Source of the DNA: Bufo bufo
Taxonomy: Eukaryota; Chordata; Amphibia; Anura; Bufonidae
DNA length: 64,000 nt
Direction of reading: 5' to 3'
Assembly (NCBI RefSeq): GCF_905171765.1
Contig: NC_053390.1
Coordinates: forward strand, 332,970,294-333,034,293
Part shown: in pieces, positions 46,000 through 56,824 of the stretch
Layout: each line of letters starts with the position of its first letter
Numbering within the stretch: position 1 is the stretch's first letter
Position numbers and translations under genes: made by a program
The notes under the pieces: generated by a model
Told to the model about the DNA's origin: nothing
Seen by the model: only the letters and a program-made list of their open reading frames with translations
Database searches by the model: none

Positions 46000-46996
46000 T
46001 CCACAGGTATTTTTGCCCATTCATCTTTAGCAATGAGCTCCAAATCTTTTAGGTTGGAGGGTCTTCTTGCCATCACCCTGATCTTTAGCTCCCTCCACAG
46101 ATTCTCAATTGGATTCAAGTCTGGACTCTGGCTGGGCCACTCCAAAACGTTAAGGTTGTTGTCTGCTAACCATTTCTTCACCACTTTTGCTGTGCGTTTT
46201 GGGTCATTGTCATGCTGAAATGTCCACTGGTGCCCAAGGCCAAGTTTCTCTGCAGACTGCCTGATGTTGTCATTGAGAATCCTCATGTATTGCTCTTTTT
46301 TCATGGTGCCGTTTACTGTGATTAGGTTCCCTGGTCCATTGGCTAAAAAACACCCCCAAAGCATTAGGTTCCCCCCACCACGTTTGTCAGTGGGGATGGT
46401 GTTCTTTGGGTTGAAGACTTATCCTTTTTTACGCCAAATGAAGGAAACATCATTGTGACCAAACAATACATTTTTTGTTTCATATGACCATAACACAGAA
46501 GAACAGAAGTCTTCTTCTTTGTCCAGATGAGCTTTTGCAAAGGCCAAGCGAGCTTTTGTGTGCCTTATCTGGAGAAGTGGCGTCCTCCTTGGTCTGCATC
46601 TGTGGAACCCAGCAGTGTGCAGCGTCCGTTGGATTGTCTGCCTTGAGACATTGCCACCAGCAGAGCCCAGATTCACCAGGATGGCCTTGGTGGTGATCCT
46701 TGGATTCTTTTTCACCTCTCTAACTAACCTCCTGGCCAGCACAGGTGTCACTTTTAGCTTCCCACCACGTCCTCTGAGATTTTCCACAGTGCGGAACATC
46801 TTGTATTTTTTGCTCAAATGTAAATAAAAGCTGAGAAATGTGTTTTTTTTCCCCACAATAATGCCTCTTGTACATTGTCTTATTATCTTTTGGGAGACAC
46901 CTATGTCATTTCCCGTCAAAAAATTACTTGCTGGTTGAATAAAAGTAACTTTAAGTCAAAATTTGCCTGGGGTATGAATAATTATGGGAAGCACTG

Positions 46997-47412
46997 TATA
47001 TTTATACACACTGATATAGAGAATGCTGTCAATCACAGAAAACACTACCCCTGTGTGCAACTATCAGTGAATCACAGCTATCTTTGTATGCACTCTGACC
47101 CAGAGAATGCTATCAATCACTGATAACACACCCGTGTACAGATGTCAGTGACTGATATTTATGTATACACACTTACACAGAGAATGCAATTAATCACTTA
47201 TAACACCTCCCCTGTGTACAAATATCAGTGACTGAAAGGTATCTATTTATACACACTTACACAGAGAATGCTATTATTCACTGATAACAGCTCTCATATG
47301 TACAGCTATCAGTGACTAGCAGCTATCTCTGTATACACACTTGCACAGAGAATGCTATCAATCAGTAATAACACTTCCCTTGTGTATAACTATGACATTT
47401 ATTTCTGTATGC
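46997..47412. repeat. 84-86 bp minisatellite, segment 2
   Basis: About five units with the same core as 43225-43737 (CACTTACACAGAGAATGC, CTATCAGTGACTG). It is cut at ATGC by the solo LTR. Confidence 0.88.
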
Positions 47413-47967
47413 TGTGGGGATTTGCTCTGGTAGACAGTCTTGCGGACGCAGTATAGAGGCAACGACAACGTCTTCAACTTTAACAGTTCGATGTTTATTC
47501 ACACATAAGGATAAGCAAAACAAAAAGTCAGTTTCAAAGAAAACAGACACCTTGTGTCTGGTGTTTGTTCACATCATGCAGCAATGCAGAAGTCCTTGGA
47601 CATAGGAGAAACCACCTGCTCTCACGCCAACAAGGTAGCAGGCCGTTACCCAGGCCCAAATTCCCAGGTCTCAACACAGAGACTGACAGAGCTTCACTGT
47701 CAGAGAGGAGTAAATTCTCACCCCCTGACAGTGCTGCCTGTGTTTTATAGCCCAAACCAAGACCCGGCCTGGAACGTGGGGGGAAGCCACCCACCCTGCA
47801 GTTTGGCTGCTCCCAGTAAGAGCCGGCCCGGATCAGCTTTACAGCCATACTAAATAGCAAAACCATGTCAGCCAGCACTAATTGCCGCTGACACATGAAA
47901 TTGCCGGGGCCAGGAATCTCGGTGACACATACCTTCCGTCAATGACGGACCCTTGCGCCTTCCTACA
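47413..47967 (-). mobile_element. Solo LTR (about 555 bp), minus orientation
   Basis: Starts TGTGGGGATTTGC and ends CTTCCTACA on the plus strand, so it has TG...CA ends. It is flanked by ATGC (47409-47412 and 47968-47971). Read on the minus strand it begins TGTAGGAAGGCGC and carries AATAAA near its 3' part (complement of GATGTTTATTCACAC at about 47491). The minisatellite resumes in phase afterward (GCATACTTACACAGGG). Internal genes are absent, as expected after LTR-LTR recombination. The parent is an LTR retrotransposon of undetermined family. Confidence 0.75.
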
Positions 47968-48188
47968 ATGCATACTTACACAGGGAATACTATCAATCAC
48001 TGATAACATTTCCCCCTTATACAGATATCAGTTAATGACAGCTATCTATGTATAAATACTTACACAGAGAATACTATCAATCACTGATAACACCTCCCCC
48101 TTGTACAGATATCAGTTAATGACAGGTATCTATGTATACACACTTACACAGAGAATACTATCAATCACTGATAACCCCCTGTGACAGA
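47968..48188. repeat. 84-86 bp minisatellite, segment 3
   Basis: Two and a half units (ACTTACACAGAGAATACTATC, ACTGATAACACC). Ends at GATAACCCCC where the next insert begins. Confidence 0.88.
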
Positions 48189-49222
48189 CTGAACCGTCAC
48201 TGGGGCTGCTAGAGAAGCCTGAGGGCCAGCCTCCTTCCTACAGACTATGGACCAAGAACTATGGAGACCCCCTAAGACTTTTTGGGGTTACAAGGAACTA
48301 TGAGCCCTGATTTATGTGTGTAAGTTATATGCCACATATTTCCTATTGCCCATTAAAAAGGCATGGTGTGGATTCAGCAACACAAAAAGGGTTAACTCTG
48401 CACTGAGACTCCCACTGATTGTGTTAGTGATAGGATTAAGATAGTTGATTATAATAGCAGCCGACTCCAAGATGAGTAGATCACCCTATGATAAACTCAG
48501 GAGATAATCCCATCACATGTGTCTCCTCTCTTCCTATTCATTCATTATGGGGGGGGGGGGGGTGAAGATGTCTGTTTGCATGTTGTTCATGGTTGATTGT
48601 GTTATGTTGTTAGACATCTTGAACTATATATATACTGAGTTGATCTTCAATAAAGTGAGTTCCTGTTTTACCCTTCATCCTGTTGAGGCTGGTGTTTGGG
48701 TAACTGATCGACACTGGGGATTCTAAGACATAGCTTTTAATAATCATTATTAAAATATTGGACCCTTTTAATACAGAAATAAGTAATAAATACAAAATAA
48801 ATCAAAAAACCTATATTCCACTTGTCTCCTTAGCGCAGGAAGGGCAGCCAAGTATGATATTGATAGGCTAAAGGGGCAATGTCCCTAATGCTCCCCCTAT
48901 TAAGGTAGCCCTGCCTACAAACGGAATAGCCACCCCGATAGGGGCGATCCCGTATCTCGTACCTCCTATTGATCCCTGGAGGGCCCTAGTACGGGTGACA
49001 GATAAAACTATTCCTAGTTGGAGACCTGGACTAGTCTATACAATTACAAAAAACAACAAACATGTATAGAACACCCCCCGTGTGGTGGTAAATAGACAGC
49101 TGTTCCTGTTCCTTGTTCCTCTGGTGGTATCGGTGTCGAGTGGAGTGCTTGGAGTCCTCGGGAAACGCTAGGAGCATCCATCAATGTAGGTACCCGGTCG
49201 GGGTGCCAGGAGATCCGTTACA
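48189..49222 (+). mobile_element. LTR-like insert with TG...CA ends
   Basis: Interrupts the minisatellite. It begins TGTGACAGACTGAACCGTCA and could end AGATCCGTTACA. Inside are a TATATATATACTGAG stretch (about 48630), AATAAAGTGAG (about 48650) and a polyG run (48548-48561). Both ends abut C-rich sequence (CCCCC left, CCACCCCCC right), which obscures any target duplication. The first 500 bp look like a solo LTR; the remainder may be a second insert. No coding frame recognised. Confidence 0.45.
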
Positions 49223-50015
49223 CCACCCCCCCCCCCACCCCCCCGTGTGAAATTATCAGTGACTGACAGCTATCTATGTATGCACATGTATAATGGGAGT
49301 GCTAACAACCACTGATAATACTTCCCCTGTGTACAACTATCAGTGAGTGACAGCTATCTATGTATACACACTTACATAGGAAATGCCATGAATCACTGAT
49401 AACATCTCATCTGAGTGCAGCTATCAGTGACTGACAGCTATCTATGTATACACACAGAGAATGCTAGCAATCACTGATAACACTACACAGGAATAACAAT
49501 TAAATATGGGATACTACATAAATTAAATTACTGTGTCTTAATTACTAAAGACACAATATTCATTAAATAGACATATGATATTCTAGATATACTGTGTATT
49601 TTTTAAGTAGTGAGCACTTAAAGTAAACTTGTCACCAATAATCTTCAGGTAGCATGTTATAGAGCAGAAAATGCTAAGCAGATCAATATATAGTTTTGTG
49701 GAAAAAGATTCAGTAAAACATTTATCCATTTAAACTTCTGCTCTTTCTGATCTTAAGACTGTCCTCATGTACATCTATCAGTGACTGACAGCTATCTATA
49801 TATACACACTTACACAGAGAATGCCATCAATCACTAATAGCACCTCCCCTATGTACAACTATCAGTGACTGATGGCTATCTATGTATACACACTTACACA
49901 GAGAATGCTATCAATCAATGAAAACACCTCCCCTGTGTACAACTATCAGTGAATGACAGCTATCTATGTATACACACATGGAGAATGCTGTCAATCACTG
50001 ATAAAAAGTCCATAT
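49223..50015. repeat. 84-86 bp minisatellite, segment 4, with duplicated flank
   Basis: Minisatellite units (49245-49490 and 49765-50010) flank a 290-bp segment (49494-49790). That segment repeats 42966-43255, including AATTAAATATGGGATACTAC and CTTCAGGTAGCATGTTATAG. The arrangement implies duplication of a block made of flank plus minisatellite. Confidence 0.85.
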
Positions 50016-50618
50016 GTACAACTGAAGTCAGAAAAGGCAGAGATTTACATTAATAAATTACAATATCTACTGAATCTTTTTCCACAGATTCTATATAAAT
50101 CTGCTCAGCTCCTCCTGCTCTGTGAATTGCTACCTGCAGATTGAATTTCATTTCATGGTGACAGGTGATCTTTAAATTAGTTATCTAGCTCTCTGAGGCT
50201 AATTCTCAGAACAAGGGCTGCTACCTTTTCAAGGTTTACATCACTCGGCGGCTTGTCCTATTCAGCCACTATGAAAAATACATTGTTCCATCTATGAACA
50301 CTGTACAGAGTGATGTACACATTGAAAACGATGCAGCACAGTGACCACAACAAAATATGATACAAATATTTATTTGGTTTCATAGATCAGAGAAGTTGGT
50401 ATTACATATTTACCAATTTTTGAAAAGGGACATCAGGGAGATTCTAAAGAGGGAAGAAAAAGCATTGAACACAGTGCACTGCACAATTTTTTTCCATATG
50501 CCCCATTCATTTATATTAAACACAACTGCATAATATACATAATGGCTGGCTCTCAATAAAAATAAGCAATATAATTTATTAAAACATTTCAATCGTTCCT
50601 ATCATCAAATAATTATAT
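50016..50618. other. Unassigned AT-rich sequence
   Basis: No gene, repeat family or RNA recognised. Open frames here are under 65 codons and without family motifs. Confidence 0.4.
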
Positions 50619-50626
50619 ATAAACAT

Positions 50627-51343
50627 TAGAGTTGGGCGAGCATGCTCGGCTCGGGCATCGCTATGCTCGACCGAATATCGCGTGTACTGGAGCGAGATGC
50701 TCGAGTCAGTGTATTTAAATCTAATTTAGCCTCTATTTCTGAAAAGTTTCTGGTGGTATTTGAACTCACAACCTTCTACATCACAGCCAAGAATGTTAGC
50801 CACTACACTATAGAGCTGCACTGGCCATGTAGCTCTATAGTGTAGTGGTTAACATTCTGGGCTGTAATGTAGACGGTTGTGAGTTCGAATCCCTTCAGAA
50901 ATAGAGACTAAATTTAATTTAAACATATATGTTATATATATAATAAGTTTACATATATTATTATATATTTAGAAATTGTTTCCCACATATGCATTCATAT
51001 ATATCAGAAGTGTGATTTTATATATATATATATATTTATTTATTATTATTATTTTTATTTTTTTTCAGAAATAGAGGCTAAATTAGATTTAAATACACTG
51101 GGTTTCCCCAAGCACTGACTCCATACATGGACATAGCTATATATGGAGTCAGAGCAGGGACTCCTAAGCCGAACTAGAGTCCCAACACCCTCCCCTCTTC
51201 AGCGCAGGGGGTGCATGGTTTAATGCACGGGTTCTCCCATTGACTTTGATTGTGCTCGGGTGCTCTGTAGAGCACCCAAGCATCGGGAAGTGTTCCACTC
51301 AAGCACCAGAGCACACAAGCACTTTGGTGCTCAACCAACACTA
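50627..51343. mobile_element. Non-autonomous hAT element containing tRNA-like palindrome
   Basis: The 717-bp element is flanked by an exact 8-bp duplication ATAAACAT (50619-50626 and 51344-51351). Termini are TAGAGTTGGGCGAGCA and the complement of TGCTCAACCAACACTA. Subterminal GCTCGG and GAGCACC motifs repeat. The interior holds the tRNA-like inverted pair (50706-50925), AT microsatellites (50925-51060) and a third copy of the outer arm (51065-51100). There is no transposase, so it depends on a hAT enzyme supplied elsewhere. Confidence 0.88.
50706..50925. repeat. Head-to-head tRNA-like (SINE-type) inverted pair
   Basis: The right arm (50831-50925) reads TAGTGTAGTGGTTAACATTC then GTGAGTTCGAATCCC. 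The first resembles an RNA polymerase III A box and the second a B box with the TTCGAAT loop. The left arm (50706-50820) is its reverse complement (TTTGAACTCACAACC, GAATGTTAGCCACTACACTA). The arms are separated by about 10 bp. A tRNA-derived SINE origin is likely. I do not call a functional tRNA gene because the cloverleaf is imperfect and the sequence is embedded in a transposon. Confidence 0.65.
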
Positions 51344-51351
51344 ATAAACAT

Positions 51352-51837
51352 CTAATATCAAATATATAGTGCCTGTGGACAAATATTTACAGTCTTGGTC
51401 CCTTTTTATATACCCGATTGCGGAACTCATGCAAAACAAGACTAAATTAAGTTCACACAATGCGGTACAGGCTCTTAATACCCAATTTCAAGTATTGAGC
51501 AGTGGCGTACCTCCAATAGAGGCAGATCACGCACCTGCTATGGGGCCCCTGGGGCAGTGAAGGATAATCCCCACCCACTAATTACACTTGTATGGCTACC
51601 TGAGAATGTAAGAAGTGGAGAAGGACCTTTGGCGATGTCATCAACCATGTAACCAGTGCAGGAAGCCAAGGAATAGCAGAGCAACAGAAGACTGAAGGAC
51701 CTTTGGTGATGTCATCATCATGTGACCAGTGCAGAGGACTGGGGAAAGACCTGTGGGATATCGCTGTGAGGGGGCGGAGCTTCTGTGTGGTGCCTGGAGG
51801 AGAGGTTAGCGGTGTTCTGGGATAACCTATAACATCC
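51352..51837. other. Unassigned sequence with a CAGTGGCGTA terminus
   Basis: CAGTGGCGTACCTCCAATAG at 51501 followed by TATGGGGCCCC resembles a common vertebrate non-autonomous DNA transposon end; no partner end is seen. An imperfect tandem duplication of about 100 bp with AAGGACCTTTGG then GATGTCATCA lies at 51620-51740. Confidence 0.35.
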
Positions 51838-52059
51838 TTTATTTATTTTTCTTTATTAACAAAGTAATAAGCAATACACAGTTTCATACAGAGAAAGTGA
51901 GGGTAGCTAGGAAAGTACAAACTCAAGCATACTCACTTGACAAAGAAACATGAATAATACCAGTGCTTCCTTGGTAAACTTGTAGACAAGTATGAGGATG
52001 CGCGAGGAATTTCTGCCATTATATAGAGTATGGTTATTTCTCCAGCTTCACTCCACCAG

Positions 52060-55000
52060 AAATTGGTGTATATCAGGGCTTCTGGCTAATTTTAACCAGG
52101 GATTCCAGATCCTAGTGTAATTGGCCGCAGAAACCCCTGTGTGTACTCCCAGTTCCTCAAACTGGCTATCTGGCTAACCTTCCGTAGCCAATGAGATATG
52201 AATGGCATCTGTGTTTGTTTCCAGTACAGTGGTATCATGTTTTTGGCAGCTCAAACCATCTGTTTCCATAACATGTTATTAAAGGTAGTTGAGGAGGATG
52301 GCAATAGGTTTAGAAATAAGAGCTTTGGTGTTAAGGTCGGGGATCCCGGGCAACTCTTGCCCAGTACCATTTTTACCTTACGCCAAAAGGATGTTATCAA
52401 GGTGCAGTCCCACCATAGATGTAGGTATGTTCCTGTCTCAGGATGCAGGCAGAAGGGGGTTCATGGCGTGTAATACTGTTGGTTTTTTATACCATCTACT
52501 AAGTACCTTGTACGAGGACTCTTGCATAGTGATACATCTAGATGGGCCACACAAATTTTTGTATATATTTAAGGTATCTTCTTTAGAAAGTTTGATGTTT
52601 AGTTCACGTTCCCAAGTGGCTATATACGCAGGTGCCTGACAATCCAGGTGGTTAGTTAGCATTTTGTAGATTGTAGATCAGTTTTGGGGATGGGAGCTCT
52701 GTTTGCAGCTAATTTCTCAAACTCGTGGTATTCTCTTTTTAGCATATTTGACATATCTGCTACTGGTATATTTTTGAAGTTAAATAGAAGTTGAGAATAA
52801 GTCAGTGGACCTATCTTGATCTGGATTTTGGATTGTAAGGTAGCTAATTCAGGAAATGTACCTTCGACAAAGATGTCTCCCACTTTGTATCTGTTCAGAA
52901 TCATTTTGTTTCCACTCTCAGAGATATAAAACAGTCTATTTAGACCCTAAAAATCCCCCAGGCTAAGAAGTTGGGAGGGGTGGACCCAAAGGTTGGATTT
53001 GAGTTGAGCGCCTATCCATATTGAGAGTGGGGTGTTTGTCAAAAGAGGGGTTCCATTAAGGGGGCATTTCCCCAAGCTCGCCCATATGTATGCCTGTGTA
53101 AGTGAGTACCCCACTATTTCATGTTCTATCCGGACATACAATTTAAGTGAAGGGGTTTTGTAGCAATCTAGTATCCATTCAGTTGTACTGCTTTATAGAG
53201 GTTTACTATGTCCGGGAAGCCTATGCCACCTAGGTGTTTAGTTTGTTCAAAGTGGATAAAGCTTCCCTGCACATTCCTTTTGCCCATCTTCCTTTTACCA
53301 TCATTTTCAGTAAGTTTACCCTACCTAACCAGGAGACATATGGGATCTTCCAAGAGCCTATTATATTCTCTATCTGTTTAACCATTGGGGCATAGTTCAG
53401 GGAAAACCAGTTCTCAGGATCGGGCGATAACTGCAAGCCCAAATATTTTATGTAGTTGTTTGACCACTGAGAGTTGGTGAGATTTTTAGCCCTACGGATC
53501 ATGTTTGGAGGGCATGACACATTCATGGCTGTCGACTTAGTTGGGTTAATCTTGAAGTTCGATAAGTAGTGGAATTCATCAAACAGTTTAGATAGCAAGG
53601 GAAGAGAGATATTGGGATTGAAGGGTATTATAAGCAGATCATCCGCATACGTCGCTGATTTATGGCATTGTCCCCCACTGTCACTCCTTTGATATCTGCA
53701 TGTTGTCTGATGCTTTGTATGAGTGTTTCCATGGTGAGAACAAATAATAAAGGTGAAAGGGGTCAACCCTGTCTTGTACCATTAAATATCTGAAACCTAT
53801 GAGACAAGGTACCATTGATTTTAATTAAGGTGAAGGGGTGGGTGTAAAAAGTGTGAATATTGCCGTTATAAAGGTCTTTGGCATCCTAAATTACTCCAGA
53901 GCTTTCCGCATGTATAACCAATCAATCCTATGAAATGCCTTTCTAGCATCAGTGGAAAATAATGCAGTCGGTACCCGCTTGGTCTTTGCATATTGAATGA
54001 GCTGTTGAATCCTTAGCGTATTATCCTTCCCTTCTCTGCCCTTTACGAACCCAAATTGTTCCTAATTGACTAGGAGGGGAAGTAGATGTTTAAGCCTATT
54101 GGCAAGGATCTTGGCATACAGCTTGACATCTACATTAAGTAGAGAGATTGGTCAGTAGCTGCTACATAGTTTAGTATCCTTTCCCTCCTTGGGCAATACA
54201 GAGATGTGCGCCTCCAGGGACTGTATGGGAAAATCATTCCTACTAGCTGCTGAGGTAAAGGCTTTTAGGAGTTGTGGGAATAGTACATCTGAGAATGTTT
54301 TGTAGTCCATCTGGGCCTGTACTCTTACCCACTGGAGTTTCCTTTAACGCTAGCTGAAGTTTCTGCAGGGAGAAAGGGGCCGACAGGTAATTTCTCTGTG
54401 ATTCTGTCAAACAGGGTAGTTGTAGAGAGTTTAAAAATTGCTCTATATTTCCCTGTCGGGTCAGAGTAGATTGGGGCGTGTCTTCAGCTCTCAAGTTGTA
54501 AAGTGGCAAGTAGAACTTTTCAAATTGGGCTGCTATATCTTTTGTTTTGTAGACTGTTTCGCTTAGTGAACAACAAATCTCTTGTACATACATTTGGGCT
54601 TGTCTGCGTTTCGCCATTAGAGCCATTAGTCTAGAGCCCCTGTTACCTCGTATGTATATCTTGTGCCGTGCATAGAGGTATGCTTTGGCTGCTTTATGGT
54701 TCATTAATAGATTGAGTTTTTCTCTCTGTGCCGTAAGTTCAGCAAAAACTTGTTGTGCTAAAGAATACTTATGTATTAGTTCCAGTTTTGAAATTGTTTT
54801 CAGTACCTGATCTATCTCTTTTTGTCTCTGTTTCTTGGAGTACGTCCCCATAGCAATCAGCTCTCCCCGTATGACTGTTTTATGGGCCTCCCATATTGTT
54901 GTTGATGATATCTGAGGGGTGTTATTTTCGGCAAAATAGTTCTGAATGGTACTAAGTATTTTGTCTCTGTTGAGATCAGACTTCAACAGAGAATCATTAA

Positions 55001-55795
55001 GTTGCCAAGTGAGTCTCCTGGGTAGAGAATCAACCATCAAAGTCATATTGACCGGAGCGTGGTCCGAAATCCCTATGCGGCCAATTGTGGACTTTACTAT
55101 AACAGAAATATGTGTGTTAGATAAAAAAAAAGTAGTCTAGCCTCTGGTATGATTTATGTACTTCAGAATAAAAGGTAAAATCCTTCTCAGAGGGATGTGT
55201 CAAACGCCAAACATCGCCCAGTTGTAGATATTACAAAGAAAATCAAGAACACTCCCGCGCTCCCATACAAAAAATCCACCAACCTCCAATTGGAGGTCCG
55301 CTGCACAGTGTATATGATGGGCCCAGTTGTAGTGAGGTTAGTGACCGTCTCAGGGCTCAGATTTTTTTATGTGAGAAATGTGATTTACCAGATGTAGAAT
55401 CTAAGGAGGGTTCAGATCTCTGCCAACTATGAACTATGCACATACCCTCACTGAAGGATCCGAGCCTTTGAAGTGTTACAGCTAGCCAAGAAATCTGATC
55501 AGAGTTGGGAGCGTATAAGCCTGCAATAGTAACTAGAGTGTGTGTAATAGTGCCTTTTAGAAAGAGAAATCTACCATCTGTGTCTGACAGACTGGACTTG
55601 GACTGGCCATAGCAGGAGTTGAACCATTGTGAGAAATATTTCTGCGATAATGTAGGGATCTTACCCAATTTGAAGTGGGTTTCCTGTAGTATAGCCACAT
55701 CGATGTGCATTGAGCATAAGTATTGTAGGACTCAGGATCTTTTTTGTGGAGAGTTCATTCCCCGCACATTCCATGTTAAGACATTGATATTAGCC
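52060..55795 (-). pseudogene. L1-like ORF2 (endonuclease-RT), multiply disrupted
   Basis: The start is MANINVLTWNVRGMNSPQKR at about 55795, followed by a stop, then HIDVAILQETHFKLGKIP (55357-55710). The endonuclease is followed by RLTWQLNDSL and a linker (54243-55046) up to PVGKSTGPDG, the start of the reverse transcriptase. The catalytic box [12 protein letters not shown] is intact in 53230-53766, with LGRVNLLKM downstream. Then come SYKVLSRWYKKP (52438-52662) and, in another frame, YLHLWWDCTLITSFWRKV. At least five frameshifts or stops separate these blocks, so no ORF2 protein is possible. Normal ORF2 would nick target DNA and copy the element RNA by target-primed reverse transcription. Confidence 0.88.
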
Positions 55796-56217
55796 ATGTA
55801 AAACTAAAACAGAAGAAAAACACAAGTAAATCAATTACAGTAAATAAAGTCAGTTTCAAAATATCACTGACAGCAATTCTTGTTAGAGAATACTCTACTG
55901 AGGTAAGAGGCATTTCCCCCCTTATTGGTAAAGCAGAGCTGACTTACTGGGGCTTGCTACATAAGAGACAAAACGTCTCTAAAGGCCTCCTCAAGATAGG
56001 CATTAACTTTGAAGATGCGAGTTCACTCGTGTTCCCGCTCCAAAATTGGATTCATGCCTATGCTTTTTGGAGAAGACCATGTTAATTGGTCAACCTAGAT
56101 CTATGGATATCAGAATACAGTAGTGTAGAACACTAAATAGATAGACGAAAGAACACATAACAGGTAGGCATCCTGCCTCATAAATCTAACTTTCTGGGAA
56201 TTTCATTATCAGTCCCC

Positions 56218-56529
56218 TTAGACCGGCAGGCATTTTCGGGATTGATGACCTTTAGCTGTTTTCCATGGTATTGCTTCTGGAAGTTTTGGCAGATCTGTCA
56301 AGTCCTTAATCTGGAGCCAGGACGGCATCTCTGAGGGTGTTAGACCTATGGCTTCACAAATGGGGAGCAGATCATCAGGTCTTCTTATAAATCTGGTAGA
56401 GCCCTGTACAGAGAATGGAGATGCCGAAAGAAAATAGCCATCTGGAAGCGATCCCCTGTTATACAATATAAATAAACTATTAACACTTCTATTTTTGAAA
56501 GCATTCTTACTTTGTAGCATTTTCCACAC
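56218..56529 (-). pseudogene. Probable C-terminal part of L1-like ORF1
   Basis: The 103-codon frame ends with FSVQGSTRFIRRPDDLLPIC and a proline-containing tail (SEMPSWLQIKDLTDLPKLPE). It lies in the right place and strand for ORF1 of the element, about 420 bp upstream of ORF2. I do not recognise a clear coiled-coil or RRM in it; the identification rests mainly on position. The gap 55796-56217 has no coding signal. Confidence 0.4.
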
Positions 56530-56824
56530 CTGCTTAAAACCTTTGCACAGTAATGCATATGTTTTGCAAAGCTACATGCTGAACTCTCCAACTCATGTCC
56601 TTTGGATGGCTTGAGGTAATATAGCCATTCTTGGTCTCAGTAAAAACTAGCAGGTCCAAATCATTAGCTATGTAGCTCTGTGATCTTTGGAAATACAAGA
56701 AAACTAAAAAGCAGAAACTAACAGCATAAGGAGGACGTTATAGTTATGACTGGTGGGGATCTCAGCTCACAGAACCACATATGAAACCCTTAGTTGATTG
56801 GAAATATACTGTTATAACAACTAT

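Larger units (their letters stand above)
43953..46827 (-). pseudogene. Tc1-2 transposase, split by L1 and decayed
   Basis: Pieces at 46419-46827 (TVENLRGRGGKLKV through VLWSYETKNVLFGHNDVSFI), 46015-46364 ([48 protein letters not shown]) and, left of the L1, 43953-44037 (KKLVCNYSKRLIAVIANKGF then TAA near 43953) make up most of a Tc1 transposase. The second D and the E are present with Tc1 spacing. The first catalytic aspartate, expected in WSDETK, reads Y. The first DNA-binding helix-turn-helix is missing. A frame break lies between 46419 and 46364. The L1 insertion separates the last roughly 28 codons. The protein cannot function. Confidence 0.88.
43738..46996 (-). mobile_element. Tc1-family transposon Tc1-2 with L1 insertion
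   Basis: Ends are CAGTGCTGCCCATAATTATT and the complement of ATAATTATGGGAAGCACTG, flanked by TA (43736-43737 and 46997-46998). The element proper is about 1.3 kb. The rest is an L1 insertion (44053-45999) with a 15-bp target duplication. TIRs extend at least 90 bp (GGGTATGAATAATTTTGG and TTGCCTGGGGTATGAATAAT). The transposase is on the minus strand and defective. It is a different Tc1 subfamily from Tc1-1. Confidence 0.92.
51838..56530 (-). mobile_element. L1-like non-LTR retrotransposon (decayed, nearly full length)
   Basis: Minus-strand element: T-rich 3' end at 51838-51865 (TTTATTTATTTTTCTTTATT), ORF2 pseudogene 52060-55795, spacer 55796-56217 and a probable ORF1 tail at 56218-56529. No clear target duplication was found, partly because the 5' end cannot be placed exactly. 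It is a different lineage from the L1 copy at 44053, with which it shares the general ORF2 plan. Confidence 0.82.

Noticed and set aside
50831..50916. Functional tRNA gene
   Set aside because: A- and B-box-like motifs are present, but the arms do not form a convincing cloverleaf and the sequence is an inverted pair inside a MITE; SINE-derived is more likely.
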